This document shows, one piece after another, positions 32,608-45,253 of a DNA stretch of 64,000 nucleotides. The translations under genes were made by a program, and so were the position numbers. The stretch lies in NCBI RefSeq assembly GCF_013131805.1, contig NZ_JABJRC010000003.1, positions 124,001 to 188,000 on the forward strand, read 5' to 3'. This DNA comes from Kribbella sandramycini (GTDB lineage Bacteria; Actinomycetota; Actinomycetes; Propionibacteriales; Kribbellaceae). How positions within the stretch are numbered: position 1 is the stretch's first letter; the number at the start of each line of letters is the position of its first letter. Under the pieces are notes generated by a model that was not told the origin of the DNA, ran no database searches, and saw only the letters and a list, made by a program, of their open reading frames with translations.

Positions 32608-33591
32608 ATGAAGCGGCCGGCGGTACGGATCACGGATGTCGCCGCGTTGGCCGGGGTCTCGGCCGGGACGGCGTCCAAGGCGCTCAACAACACCGGCCAG
32701 CTCAGCCAGGAGACGCGCGCCCGGGTGCAGCGAGCGGCCGCGCAGCTAGGTTTCACGCCGGATGCGCGCGGCCGGGCGTTGTCGTCGGGTCGGACGTACA
32801 CGGTCGCGCTGCTGACCACCGACAGCTCGGGCCGGTTCAGCATCCCGATCATGCGCGGCGTCGAGGACGTGCTGAGCGCGGGTGAGCTGGCGACAGTCCT
32901 GTGCGACACCCGCGACGATCCGCTACGCGAGCAGAGCTATCTGCGGTCGCTGGTCGCGCGTGGGGTCGACGGCATCGTGGTGACCGGCCGCCGGACGGAG
33001 CCGCGCCCGCCGATCGACGTCCCCCTGCCGGTCGTCTACGCGATGGCAGCGTCGTCCGACCCGTCCGATGCATCGGTGCTCGTCGACGACGCAGCCGGCG
33101 CCGCAGCGGCCGTCACGCACCTGCTCGAGCTGGGGCGGAGCCGGATCGCACACATCACCGGCCCTGCCGACCACCGGTCTGCGATCGAGCGGGCCCAGGC
33201 GGTCGCCGCGACGACCACGCTGGTCGGTCCGCCCCTGTTCGGCGAGTGGAGCGAGCAGTGGGGCCGTCAGGCGACGGACGTCGTACTGCGCACCCACCCG
33301 GCCGTCGACGCGATCAGCTGTGGCAGTGACCAGATCGCGCGCGGCGTGTGTGACCGGCTGCGTGAGCTGGGGCGCGACGTACCGACCGAGATCGCCGTCA
33401 CCGGCTACGACGACTGGCCGGTGATGGCGCTGGCAAGCCGGCCGCCTCTCACCTCGGTCGACCTCCGCCTCGAAGAGCTCGGACGCCGAGCCGCACAACT
33501 CCTCCTCGACGCGATCGCGGGCCGGCCACACCACGGCGTCCTCGAACTCCCCGCCGTCCTCATCCCCCGGGAATCGACGCTAGGCAGCTGA
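32608..33591 (+). CDS. LacI-family transcriptional regulator
   Basis: 327 residues from ATG 32608. The N-terminal LacI helix-turn-helix (about 5-50; ITDVAALAGVSAGTASKAL) is complete and the periplasmic-binding-like sensor domain spans about 60-325, with the GYDDWPV segment typical of sugar-binding LacI proteins. Divergent from the GH127 gene with an inverted repeat between them, so it most likely represses the arabinofuranosidase and is released by L-arabinose or an arabino-oligosaccharide. Confidence 0.92.
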   Translation: MKRPAVRITDVAALAGVSAGTASKALNNTGQLSQETRARVQRAAAQLGFTPDARGRALSSGRTYTVALLTTDSSGRFSIPIMRGVEDVLSAGELATVLCDTRDDPLREQSYLRSLVARGVDGIVVTGRRTEPRPPIDVPLPVVYAMAASSDPSDASVLVDDAAGAAAAVTHLLELGRSRIAHITGPADHRSAIERAQAVAATTTLVGPPLFGEWSEQWGRQATDVVLRTHPAVDAISCGSDQIARGVCDRLRELGRDVPTEIAVTGYDDWPVMALASRPPLTSVDLRLEELGRRAAQLLLDAIAGRPHHGVLELPAVLIPRESTLGS

Positions 33592-33594
33592 CCC

Positions 33595-34068
33595 TCAGCG
33601 ATTGGCCCCTTGGCGAGCCCAGCGGAAAGCCAGCGCCGTCCAGAGCAGCGGCGGAATGCCAAAGATGGCAGCGGCCACCTCGCGGCCGAAGACCAGAAAG
33701 AGTAGCCCCAGCAGGAAGAACGGGGCAGCAACCCACACCGCGCCCACGAAGGCAGCCCAGCGCCACCGGCCGGTTGGGCGGCGGACGGGCTGGTAGAGCG
33801 AGGGGGTAGGGAGGCCGACGAACGCCTGCTGGAGATGCGCGTGGGTAACGGCCTCCTGAACGAGATCGACCCGGCGGTGCAGCTCGTCTTCGTCCAGCCG
33901 CCCCAGGGCGAACTGCTCGGAGAGCTCGTCGATACCGACGCGGCGCTCCTCGTCAGTGAGGCGAATATTGGCCACGCGACGGCGCGCCGCAACCACCCTC
34001 GCCTCCTGCCCCGCAGCCGCAGCTCGCCCCATCAGGTCAGCCGGCTTGACCGGACGCCGCTCCACCAT
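33595..34068 (-). CDS. DUF1707 membrane protein
   Basis: 157 residues from ATG 34068 with GAGGTG upstream; GTG 34077 is a longer alternative. The DUF1707 core RLTDEERRVGIDELSEQF...DELHRR is near residues 40-90, then two membrane helices (about 105-150) ending in FRWARQGANR. It shares this C-terminal layout with the protein at 29007 but lacks the winged helices. It lies 60 bp after purL and 3 bp from the convergent LacI stop. Function unknown. Confidence 0.75.
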   Translation of the reverse strand: MVERRPVKPADLMGRAAAAGQEARVVAARRRVANIRLTDEERRVGIDELSEQFALGRLDEDELHRRVDLVQEAVTHAHLQQAFVGLPTPSLYQPVRRPTGRWRWAAFVGAVWVAAPFFLLGLLFLVFGREVAAAIFGIPPLLWTALAFRWARQGANR

Positions 34069-34079
34069 CCACCTCACCT

Positions 34080-34100
34080 CACACTCTCCCTACGAGTGTG
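34080..34100. terminator. Weak hairpin after purL
   Basis: CACACTC (34080-34086) and GAGTGTG (34094-34100) form a 7-bp stem with a 7-base loop between the purL stop and the DUF1707 start. It may end the pur transcript or affect translation of the next gene. No T-tract. Confidence 0.35.
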
Positions 34101-34128
34101 CCAGACGATGGAGCAGCGCCAAGTTCGG

Positions 34129-36379
<2,251 letters not shown>

Positions 36380-36390
<11 letters not shown>

Positions 36391-38395
36391 GATGGGACTC
36401 CTGCACTAGGTGGGACTCAGGTGAAACGGTAACCGGCGACGCGAGGAGGTGCGCCACCAGCAGCGGTACGGCGAAGCCGGTCATGATCGCGGGCAGCGCG
36501 ACCCCGGCGTCGTTCAGGAGCATGCCGACCAGACCACAGGTCGACAGCGCCAGCAGAGCCGGCCGGATCATCGGCAGACTCGAGTAGAAGGCCCGGTACG
36601 CCGGGAACGGGACGCGGCCCGGTAGGACGGTGGCCAGCATCGCGACCACGACGCCGGCCAGCATCGCCCAGCCGGCGACGCCGTAGAAGAACTGCATGGC
36701 CATCTGCAGCTTGCGGATCAGGACGTCGGCGGCGTCGCCGTCCAGCAGACGGGCGAAGAACGTGCCGAAGTGGCTGCGCTCCGACGCCGGCCGCAGGTAG
36801 TCGAGGTAGGCGACACCTGTCACCGCCAGCACGCCTGCCGCGCCCACACCGACCAGCGCACGGAACGAGATACTCCCCCGCCAGGTCAGCCAGGCCAGCA
36901 GCAGTACTGCGGGGGTCAGCGCGATGATGCCGCCGAAGTCCGTCCCCCAGCCCGGTCGGCCGTCGACCACGATCGCAGCGCCGCCAATCGCGAGTACTGC
37001 GAGCGCAGCCTGCATACGGCTCTTGTCGACCAGCCGCTGTGCCGCCCAGCCGGCCACAACGAGCGCAGCGACCGCCAGAGTGGCGAACGTCGAGTTGCCG
37101 AAGCCGTAGAAGCGCCCACCGATCACAGGGCCGTCGGTGAACATGCTGCCGAACTGCAGCGGCGTACCGAGGACGCCGTCGATCAGCAGGATCACGTACG
37201 CCACGAGCGCGATCCCGAGGAACGCATAGCGTTTCAGGACCACCTGTGCGAGCCCAGCGATCAGAGCGCTGATCCCCAACACCACGCAGTACAAGGAGAA
37301 TCCAGGCGCCGGCCACCGCCACCAGAGGGTGATCGTGGACAGAAAGACCGCAATGAAGAAGCCGGCCTGGGTGAGCAGTGCGAACGTCGCTGCGGTGCGA
37401 GAGCGCGGCGTACGGCGCAGCCAGAACCAGGCCACCGCCAGCAGCTCCAGCACGAGGATGGTCATCGAGACCGCGACCAGCATCGGCCGCGGCTGCTCGA
37501 AGCGCTGGTTGGTGTCCAGCCGCTCTTCGATCACCGCAGCCGCGTCACCGTGCCGGTCGCCGTCGACCCGCACCGGACTCCCGTCGAGGGAGACGGCGGG
37601 AAGCACGGTGGCCGTGACATCGGTGAGCTGGATCAACTTCGGCCGCCGGGTCGAGTCGCTGGTGAGCCACCGGCCGCCGTCGTCCGTCGGGAACCGCATC
37701 GCGACCAGGAGCTGCTGGTGTGCGTTCGCCAGCTCCTGCCCGACCCCGACCAGAAGCACTCGACTGTCGGTCGCCATGGCCTGTTCGACCAGCCCTGCGA
37801 CCTTCTGACGCGCCTCCTTGCGGCCCTCGCGGGGTGGCATCGCCCCGGCATCGACGATGGCGTGAGCGCAGTCGCTGCCGACCACCTTCGCCGGGTCGAA
37901 CGTCGGGAACCAGTTGGCGACCGAGCCGTCCTTCTTGGCGACCGCGAGCGCGGCCCCCGGACCGAACCCGCAGACACGGCTCTCCTCGTCGGCCAGGCGG
38001 CCGAGGAGCGCATCGGTGTGCCGCTCGCTCTGCAGGTCGACGTACGACTGCCAGCCGGGGATCTTGCCGTCGGTGACCTGCGGCAGCTCACACGGCCGGT
38101 CGGGGTCGCTGGCCCAGGCTCGGGTGCCCGCGCTGAGCGTGAGCCAGCCGTCCACCGGGCAGGTGTGCGGGCCGGCCGTCTTCACCGTGATCGACCCGAC
38201 GTCGGCCTTGCCGATCAGCGCGGTCAGCTCCGGCGACGCCTGGACGTCCGCCCAGGTCAGGCCCGGCACGCCGATCACCACGACCTTCGGCGTCACAGCG
38301 GCACTCGCCGGAGCCGCTCCGGCGCAGGCCAGCAGGCCCGCGACGGCGACAAAGAGGGTGCGGAGCAGGTGGCGCCGCAGCCCTGAGCGTCTCAT
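36380..38395 (-). CDS. Polytopic membrane protein with exported N-terminal domain, embedded in the pur operon
   Basis: 671 residues from ATG 38395, whose last base overlaps the purQ stop (TGATG). Signal peptide (about 1-33), then an extracytoplasmic domain of about 270 residues beginning [15 protein letters not shown] with [17 protein letters not shown], a pattern resembling alkaline-phosphatase-superfamily folds. About ten membrane helices follow (about 300-650) with conserved [13 protein letters not shown] and [11 protein letters not shown]. The family appears in actinobacteria as an uncharacterised envelope protein. It is translationally coupled on both sides and is not a known purine enzyme. 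Confidence 0.82.
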
Positions 38396-39063
38396 CAGGA
38401 GGCGACGACGGCCTTCAGCACCGAGGTGAAGAAGCCCAGGCCGTCCGTGGTCGGTCCGGTGAGGTTCTCGACGGCGTGCTCCGGGTGCGGCATCAGGCCG
38501 ACCACGTTGCCCCGCTCGTTGGAGATCCCGGCGATGTCGCGGTACGAGCCGTTCGGGTTGCCGAGGTAGCGGGCGACCACCCGGCCCTCGCCCTCCAGCC
38601 GGTCGAGTGTCGCCTCGTCGGCGACGAACGAGCCGTCCTGGTTCTTGAGCACGATCGTGATCTCGTGATTCGCGTCGTAGTCGCTCGTCCAGGCGGTGGT
38701 GTTGTTCTCGATCCGCAGCCGCTGGTCCTTGCAGACGAACTTGCGGTGGTGGTTCTTGATCAGCGCGCCGGGCAGCAAGTGCGACTCGCAGAGCACCTGG
38801 AAGCCGTTGCAGATACCGAGCACCGGCAGGCCCTCGCCCGCCTTCTTGATGATGGTCTCCATCACCGGGGCGAACCGCGAGATCGCGCCGGCCCGCAGGT
38901 AGTCGCCGTAGGAGAAGCCGCCGGGCAGGACGACCGCGTCCACGCCCAACAGGTCGGCGTCGCCGTGCCAGAGCGCGACCGCCTCGGCGCCGGCCACCGC
39001 GGCCGCGCGGCGGGCGTCGGCGTCGTCCAGCGAGCCCGGGAAGGTGACGACCCCGATCTTCAC
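38395..39063 (-). CDS. purQ: Phosphoribosylformylglycinamidine synthase, glutaminase subunit
   Basis: 222 residues. Class I glutamine amidotransferase: nucleophile Cys in [10 protein letters not shown] (near 87), with the His and Glu of MPHPEHAVE near the C-terminus. It hydrolyses glutamine and hands ammonia to PurL in the PurS/Q/L complex. ATG 39063 overlaps the purS stop by 4 bp, and its own stop overlaps the following membrane gene by one base. Confidence 0.98.
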   Translation of the reverse strand: MKIGVVTFPGSLDDADARRAAAVAGAEAVALWHGDADLLGVDAVVLPGGFSYGDYLRAGAISRFAPVMETIIKKAGEGLPVLGICNGFQVLCESHLLPGALIKNHHRKFVCKDQRLRIENNTTAWTSDYDANHEITIVLKNQDGSFVADEATLDRLEGEGRVVARYLGNPNGSYRDIAGISNERGNVVGLMPHPEHAVENLTGPTTDGLGFFTSVLKAVVAS

Positions 39064-39314
39064 TGTGCGTCGCTCTCGACGTGCAGGGTGAAGTCCTCGA
39101 TCACGGAGTTGGCCAGCAGGGTGTCCGCGGCCTTGCGGATCTCGGCGACCCGCTCCTCGGTCGCCTCACCGTCCAGGGTGATCTCGAAGCGCTTGCCCTG
39201 ACGGACATCGGCCACGCCGTCGAAGCCGAGCCGGCCGAACGCGCCGTGCACCGCCTTGCCCTGCGGGTCGAGGATCTCGGGCTTGAGCATGACGTCGACG
39301 ACAACGCGAGCCAC
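39060..39314 (-). CDS. purS: FGAM synthase subunit PurS
   Basis: 84 residues from GTG 39314 with TGGAG upstream. The small alpha/beta protein that bridges PurQ and Pur[17 protein letters not shown] is the recognisable core. It is the first gene of the pur operon. A possible promoter lies upstream on the minus strand (TAGGAT at 39351-39356 and TTGGGG at 39376-39381, spacer 19 bp, weak). Confidence 0.97.
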   Translation of the reverse strand: MARVVVDVMLKPEILDPQGKAVHGAFGRLGFDGVADVRQGKRFEITLDGEATEERVAEIRKAADTLLANSVIEDFTLHVESDAQ

Positions 39315-39390
39315 TGACTACTCCAGGTCTCGTTCCGGGGTGACGCCCGAATCCTACCGACCGCCTCCCGGATCGCCCCAATCCGGACTA

Positions 39391-39420
39391 TTAACACAGT
39401 ACATACACTGTGTGTATAGT
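39391..39420 (+). promoter_or_regulatory. PadR promoter/operator with leaderless start
   Basis: TTAACA (39391-39396) and TATAGT (39415-39420) with an 18-bp spacer. The ATG follows six bases after the -10, so transcription probably starts at the A of the ATG, giving a leaderless mRNA. Overlapping it are inverted repeats ACACAGT/ACTGTGT (39394-39413) and ATACAC/GTGTAT (39403-39417), like PadR operators. Autoregulation is inferred. Confidence 0.65.
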
Positions 39421-39426
39421 GACGCT

Positions 39427-39945
39427 ATGGCAACAGCTGAACTCGTTCTGGGACTGCTCTCCGGCGGGCCCGCGCACGGGTACGACGTCAAACGCGGGCA
39501 CGACGCCTGGTTCCCGGACAGCCGGCCGCTGGCGTTCGGGCAGGTGTACACAACGCTCGGGCGGCTGGAGCGGGACGGCCTCGTCGAGGTGGTCGAGAAG
39601 ACCTCCGGCGGCGGCCCGGACCGGACCGTCTACGCGCTGACCGGCAAGGGCCGCGACCACCTCACCGATTGGCTCACCGATCCAGTCCCGCCGGCCTGGG
39701 GGAACGCGGACGAGATCCTGCGCAAGCTGGTCGCCGCCGTCCGGACCGGCGGCGACGCGGCCGCGTTCGTCGCCCGGCAGCGGGCCAGCCACCTGCGCCG
39801 TATCCGCGAACTGCAGGACAACCCCGCCGAGCAGGACCCGACCTCACCGATCGTTCGCGACTACATCGTCGCGCACCTGGACGCCGACCTGCGATGGCTC
39901 GACGGCGCCCTGGACCGCATCTCCCAGCAGGAGGTATCCGAATGA
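39427..39945 (+). CDS. PadR-family transcriptional regulator
   Basis: 172 residues. N-terminal winged helix (about 1-80) with LLSGGPAHGYDVKR and QVYTTLGRLERDGLVE, then a C-terminal helical dimerisation part (Vir_C-like, about 95-170). It overlaps the ABC ATPase start by 4 bp. In actinobacteria such PadR-ABC-permease sets are usually efflux systems repressed by the PadR protein until a drug or peptide is bound. No ribosome site precedes the ATG, consistent with a leaderless transcript. Confidence 0.92.
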   Translation: MATAELVLGLLSGGPAHGYDVKRGHDAWFPDSRPLAFGQVYTTLGRLERDGLVEVVEKTSGGGPDRTVYALTGKGRDHLTDWLTDPVPPAWGNADEILRKLVAAVRTGGDAAAFVARQRASHLRRIRELQDNPAEQDPTSPIVRDYIVAHLDADLRWLDGALDRISQQEVSE

Positions 39946-40619
39946 CCACGCCGGCTCTCGAGCTCACCGACATCGAGTACAAGTACCGCCGCAACGTGGC
40001 GCTGCGCGGTGTCTCGCTGCAGATCAACCCCGGGGAGATCGTCGCGATTACCGGCGCCAGCGGGTGCGGTAAGTCCACCCTGCTGCATTGCGCGGCCGGC
40101 ATCCTCACTCCGGACGCCGGAGCGGTGCGAGTCAACGGTCAGGAGCTCGCATCCCTGTCAGCGGACGACCGTGCGGCGCTTCGGCGTACGCAGATCGGCG
40201 TCGTACTGCAGTTCGGCCAGCTCGTCCCGGACGTGAAGCTGGTCGACAACGTGGCCCTACCGCTCCTCCTCGCCGGCCACTCGCGCAGCGAGGCACATGT
40301 GCAGGCGCTGGAGTGGCTGAAGCAGGTGGGCATCGAGGGTGAGGCGGACGCCGTCCCGGCGGAGCTGTCCGGCGGTCAGAACCAGCGAGCCGCCGTCGCA
40401 CGCGCTCTGGTCACCGGTCCGTCCATCGTGCTCGCCGACGAACCCACCGGCAGCCTGGACAGCCGCGCGGGCAAGGAGCTGCTCGAAGTACTCGTCCAAG
40501 CGGCCCGCTACCGCGGAACCGCCTTGGTGATGGTGACCCACGACAACCTGGTCGCCGCTTCCGCAACCCGGGAGATCCGGCTGCGGGACGGCGTCGTCCA
40601 ACACGAGGTGGTGCTCTGA
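39942..40619 (+). CDS. ABC transporter ATP-binding protein (MacB/LolD type)
   Basis: 225 residues. Walker A GASGCGKST (near 39), signature LSGGQNQR (near 142; usually LSGGQQQR), Walker B IVLADEPTGSLDS and switch His in VMVTHD are intact. It pairs with the FtsX-type permease that follows, whose start overlaps by one base (TGATG). This family powers efflux or mechanotransmission of antibiotics, lipoproteins or peptides. Confidence 0.95.
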   Translation: MTTPALELTDIEYKYRRNVALRGVSLQINPGEIVAITGASGCGKSTLLHCAAGILTPDAGAVRVNGQELASLSADDRAALRRTQIGVVLQFGQLVPDVKLVDNVALPLLLAGHSRSEAHVQALEWLKQVGIEGEADAVPAELSGGQNQRAAVARALVTGPSIVLADEPTGSLDSRAGKELLEVLVQAARYRGTALVMVTHDNLVAASATREIRLRDGVVQHEVVL

Positions 40620-41947
40620 TGACTGTTGAAACCATGCTCCAACTGGCCCGATCCCGGACGCCGGCGGACCGCAGCCGCATCCGGCTGACTGTGGCGGCGT
40701 TGTCCCTGAGCGGAGCCTTCCTGCTGGGCGCGCTGCGCGTGCTCAGCCTCGGCGGCGGCACAATGTCCGCCGACGTCTACAGCAACTACGTTGCCGAGCC
40801 CGGGCTGCGGATCGGTCTGAGCGCGATCCTGGTCCTTCTGGCTGCGCTCACCGCCGGGCTGGCTGTCCAGGCCTTCCGGCTCGGCACAGCGGCCCGGGAG
40901 CGGCGTCTGACCGCGCTCCGGCTGGCAGGCGCTTCCGACAAGCAGGTGCGGCGGTTGTCCGCGACAGACGCGGCCACGGCGGGGTTGGCCGGCGGTCTGA
41001 TCGCGGGGCCGGTCTATCTGGCGCTCAGTCTGCTGCTGGGAGCGCTGCCGCGGGTGGCGCGCATTCTGCCGGGCGTTCAGCTTCTGGACCTGGCTGCGTG
41101 GCTCGCGGTCATCGTGGTGACCACTGCGGGTGGCGTACTGCTCGCAGTCCTACTCCATCGAGACGATCTGGAGCCACGAGCCGAGCACCCGCCAGTGCGG
41201 CCCGGTCTGCCCAAACTGGTGGTCGGGGTTGTGCTGACGGTCATCGGCGTCGTCGCTGCGCCTTGGGTCGGTCTCATCGCGGCAGCGATGGGTCTGATCG
41301 GAGTCGCGCTCATTGCGCACAGCACGAGCGCGGTGTGGGTTCAGGCTGTGGGACGGCGACTGTCCAGCTCAGGCGACCCTGTTCAGCTGCTCGCCGGCAG
41401 CAGGCTGATCGCCGAGGGCCGGGCGTCGGCCCGGCTCGGTGCGCTGCTCGGCTTCTGCGGCCTGCTGGTCGGAGCCACCCTCAACGCGATGACAGCCGTG
41501 ATCCGGTCCGACCGGAGCATCGACGACCTCCAGTTCTACGGGACCGGGTTCGGGTTCGCGGCCTTGGCGCTACTGCTGGTGGCAGGCACTGTGCTGGCAG
41601 CACTGGTGGTCGGCGTCGCCGATCAGTTGGTCGACCAGCGCCGCCAACTGGCATCCCTGACCGCCTTCGGTGTCGACGTTCCGTTCCTGCGGCGCGTCGT
41701 CCAGCGGCAGCTCGCACTGGTTGCCGCCCCGGCCCTGGGGATCGGGATGGCGGCCGGAATGCTGATTTCGCTCGGAAGGTTGATCGGCGGCACCCGCGAG
41801 CCCTACGACCCGGTCTACATCCCGCTCGCGGTGGCGCTGCTCGTCATTGGCGGTCTGCTCGCGCTGGGTGGTGCGGCGCTGGCTGGGCTCTTCCTGCGCA
41901 ACCAACTGAAGGACGCGCTGCACCCGGAAAATCTCCGGGCCGCCTGA
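40619..41947 (+). CDS. FtsX-like ABC permease
   Basis: 442 residues with about eight to ten membrane helices in two FtsX-like repeats. ALRLAGASDKQVRRLS and ASLTAFGVDVPFLRRVV are the two cytoplasmic FtsX motifs. There is no large periplasmic domain, so it is of the short type rather than MacB-like. Partner of the ATPase just upstream. Substrate unknown. Confidence 0.9.
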   Translation: MTVETMLQLARSRTPADRSRIRLTVAALSLSGAFLLGALRVLSLGGGTMSADVYSNYVAEPGLRIGLSAILVLLAALTAGLAVQAFRLGTAARERRLTALRLAGASDKQVRRLSATDAATAGLAGGLIAGPVYLALSLLLGALPRVARILPGVQLLDLAAWLAVIVVTTAGGVLLAVLLHRDDLEPRAEHPPVRPGLPKLVVGVVLTVIGVVAAPWVGLIAAAMGLIGVALIAHSTSAVWVQAVGRRLSSSGDPVQLLAGSRLIAEGRASARLGALLGFCGLLVGATLNAMTAVIRSDRSIDDLQFYGTGFGFAALALLLVAGTVLAALVVGVADQLVDQRRQLASLTAFGVDVPFLRRVVQRQLALVAAPALGIGMAAGMLISLGRLIGGTREPYDPVYIPLAVALLVIGGLLALGGAALAGLFLRNQLKDALHPENLRAA

Positions 41948-42026
41948 TGAGGTCGCCGTATCCCCAGGCATGGGACTGGGGCTAGCACTACCGACACCGG
42001 CTGCCGACTCCACATACGCTCGGGGC

Positions 42027-42511
42027 ATGTGGGTTTGGCAGCTGGTGCTGGCGATCGGGTTCGGGATCGGGTCGGCCATCGTCCCGGTCCTGAACGCCGA
42101 GGCCTACGTCCTCGGAGTGGGCGTCTCCGGCAAGCTCGACCCGGTGGTGGCCGCGATCGGCGTCTCGGTCGGGCAGACCATCGGCAAGGTCGCCATGTTC
42201 CTCGCCGTCCGCTATCGGCCCGGATACGCCGACCGGAAGACCAAAGAGCCCAAGCCGGTCGACCTGGACACCCGCTGGGGCCGGTTCGTGCAGTGGAACC
42301 GCGGCGTCAGCAAACGGCTGCTGGACGCGATGAGCGACCGGCGCTGGGGCGTCCCGGTCACCTTGCTCAGCTCGTCCGTCGGCATCCCGCCGCTGTACGG
42401 CGTCGCCCTGATCGGCGGCGCCTCCCGGATGGGCGTGCTGACGTTCAGCGTGTCCGTGCTGATCGGCCGAGCCGCCCGCTTCGTCCTGCTGGCACTCGGC
42501 GTCGGCCTCTT

Positions 42512-42515
<4 letters not shown>
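42027..42515 (+). CDS. Small membrane protein, YqaA/SNARE-associated (VTT-like) type
   Basis: 162 residues from ATG 42027 with CTCGGGGC upstream; a start at 41970 adds 19 unlikely residues. Three or four hydrophobic segments flank a basic loop (YADRKTKEPK). SVGQTIGKVAMFLAVRY and SVGIPPLYGVALIGGASRMG resemble YqaA/DedA-type membrane proteins. It is convergent with purC; the two share CTAG at 42512-42515, so both stop codons are TAG. Function unknown. Confidence 0.65.
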
Positions 42516-43387
<872 letters not shown>

Positions 43388-43402
43388 GTGCTGATTGTTC
43401 CA

Positions 43403-44485
43403 TCAGCGCTTTCTGCGCAGTGCCGCAGCTCCACGGGTTACTCCGCCGCCCGCCCAGAGCAGGAGGTCTCGCAGCCAGATCGCCGCCGGGTTGTCGAGCT
43501 GTCCGACCCGCCCGATCTGCCGGGAGCGCTTCACCAGTTTGGTCGCGATCGGACGGCGTTCGGCGTCGTACTGCGCCAGCGCGGCGACCGGGTCGGGCGT
43601 ACCGCTCAGATGACGGGCGAGCGCGCCGGCGTCCTCGATGGCTGTGCAGGCGCCGCGGCCAAGGTTCGGCGTCATGGCGTGGGCGGCGTCGCCGAGGAGG
43701 GCGATCCGGCCGATCGCGAACGGGACCAGTGGGAGCGGCAGGTCGTAGATGTCGTTCTGGAGGGTGGTCCGCGTGTTGGCCAGGAGCTCCGGGATGGGGT
43801 CATGCCAATTGCCGTAGCGGCGGATGACCGTGGCCAGGTCACCACCTTGGCCGGCGGGTTGGTTGGCGGTCGCGTACCAGTAGGTGCGGCCGTCGATCAG
43901 TTGAGCGATGCCGAAGCGCTGCGCCGGGCCCCACGTCTCACCGCCGCCCGTTGCCGGGATGTCGGCGATACCCCGGTAGGCCGTGTAGCCCGAGTACTGC
44001 GGACCGGCGTACTGCGGGTGGAGCGCGCCCCGGACGACGCTGCGCAGCCCGTCCGCCGCGACGAGCAGGTCGGCGCGCAAGCTGCCGTTGACCAGGACGC
44101 CGTCGTCGTCCTGGCTGACCGTGGCGACTTTGTAGCCCGTACGGACCGTGACGGCCGGACCGAACTCCGCGGTGATCAGCTCGTGCAGCTGCGCCCGGTG
44201 GATCATCACCGGCAGCTCTACGCCTAAGTCGGTCGCAGCGACCACCCAACTGCCACGGGCCTTCCGCAGCCCGGCCGGACCGGACAGGGCTCCCGACTTG
44301 TCGATCCCCTTCACGCCGAGCTCATTGAGGACGGTGACCGCCCCCGGCCAGATCGAAATGCCCGCGCCGACCTCCCCCAAGGCCGGTGCGCGCTCCAAAA
44401 CCATTACCTCCCAGCCACAGCTCTGCAGCGCCACGGCCGCAGTCACTCCGCCGATCCCCGCTCCCACCACGATCGCCGTCCTCAT
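43403..44485 (-). CDS. FAD-dependent monooxygenase (PHBH-like)
   Basis: 360 residues from ATG 44485. FAD Rossmann motif VVGAGIGGVTAAVAL at the N-terminus, DG motif LLVAADGLRSVVR near 150, and GD motif RIALLGDAAHAMTP near 280. This is a full group A flavin monooxygenase that hydroxylates a small aromatic or polyketide-like substrate using NAD(P)H and oxygen. It is divergent from a TetR regulator with a perfect palindrome between. A TAGAGT -10 within the palindrome would place the transcript start at about the ATG. Probably an inducible detoxification enzyme. Confidence 0.88.
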   Translation of the reverse strand: MRTAIVVGAGIGGVTAAVALQSCGWEVMVLERAPALGEVGAGISIWPGAVTVLNELGVKGIDKSGALSGPAGLRKARGSWVVAATDLGVELPVMIHRAQLHELITAEFGPAVTVRTGYKVATVSQDDDGVLVNGSLRADLLVAADGLRSVVRGALHPQYAGPQYSGYTAYRGIADIPATGGGETWGPAQRFGIAQLIDGRTYWYATANQPAGQGGDLATVIRRYGNWHDPIPELLANTRTTLQNDIYDLPLPLVPFAIGRIALLGDAAHAMTPNLGRGACTAIEDAGALARHLSGTPDPVAALAQYDAERRPIATKLVKRSRQIGRVGQLDNPAAIWLRDLLLWAGGGVTRGAAALRRKR

Positions 44486-44490
44486 GCTCT

Positions 44491-44512
44491 GGACTCTACA
44501 TATGTAGAGTCC
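44491..44512. promoter_or_regulatory. Perfect 22-bp palindrome, probable TetR operator
   Basis: Starting GGACTCTACAT, it is fully self-complementary over 22 bp with no spacer. It lies 5 bp upstream of the monooxygenase ATG and 17 bp upstream of the TetR ATG. The position lets one bound dimer block both promoters. Confidence 0.75.
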
Positions 44513-44529
44513 GGTTGAGAAGTGCGAGG

Positions 44530-45132
44530 ATGACGAGTGTGACGAAGCAGGTGCCGCTGGGGTCGGATCGCCGGGATGCGATCGCCGACGCCGCGATCCG
44601 CCTGGTAGCCGAGCGCGGGTTGCGCGGGCTGACGCACCGGGCGGTCGACACCGCGGCCGGGCTGCCGCCTGGCTCGACGTCGTACTACCTGCGCACGCGC
44701 AGCGCCCTGCTGACCGCCTGCGTCAACCGGATGCTCGAACGGGACATGACCCTGGTGGCGCCGCCAGAAGCCACGCTGTCGCCGGTGGAGCTGGTGACGG
44801 CGATGGTGGTCGGTCTGGCGGCGGAGCGGCCGGCAGATCTGCTGGCGCGGTACGAACTGTCACTGGAGGCCAGTCGGCAACCAGAACTGCGGGCGGCGAT
44901 CGACACCGGCGGGCGACAGTTGCGGGTGTTACTGGGTCAGCTGCTCGCGAGCCTCGGCGTACCGGACGCCGAAGCAGCCGCATGGCCGTTGGCCGCCATG
45001 CTGGACGGCCTGCTGTACGACCGCGTCGCCGGGGCCGGCACCACCTTGTCCGACGAAGCGTTCGAGGCCGGCGTCCGCCGTACGGTCACAGCCGTGTTGG
45101 ACGGCTTGGTCAAAGACGATCCGTCACGGTGA
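44530..45132 (+). CDS. TetR-family transcriptional regulator
   Basis: 200 residues from ATG 44530, which has GTGCGAGG upstream. N-terminal DNA-binding helix-turn-helix (about 20-60) with LTHRAVDTAAGLPPGSTSYY; the C-terminal ligand-binding helices (about 75-195) show no known ligand motif. Divergent from the flavin monooxygenase, so it most likely represses it and responds to its substrate. Confidence 0.92.
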   Translation: MTSVTKQVPLGSDRRDAIADAAIRLVAERGLRGLTHRAVDTAAGLPPGSTSYYLRTRSALLTACVNRMLERDMTLVAPPEATLSPVELVTAMVVGLAAERPADLLARYELSLEASRQPELRAAIDTGGRQLRVLLGQLLASLGVPDAEAAAWPLAAMLDGLLYDRVAGAGTTLSDEAFEAGVRRTVTAVLDGLVKDDPSR

Positions 45133-45253
45133 CCCAGGTGAAGTAGGCGACGCCGAGCAGCATTCCGACGTGGCCGAGCAGGCTCAGCCCCGCGCCGCCA
45201 CCCCAGCCCGCCACCCCAGCCCGCCAGCACTTTGCTGGGTCAGCCCACGCGAC

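Noticed and set aside
45196..45221. Tandem 13-bp CGCCACCCCAGCC repeat
   Set aside because: Only two copies plus a partial; likely a chance slippage product in a non-coding gap rather than a functional repeat or CRISPR.
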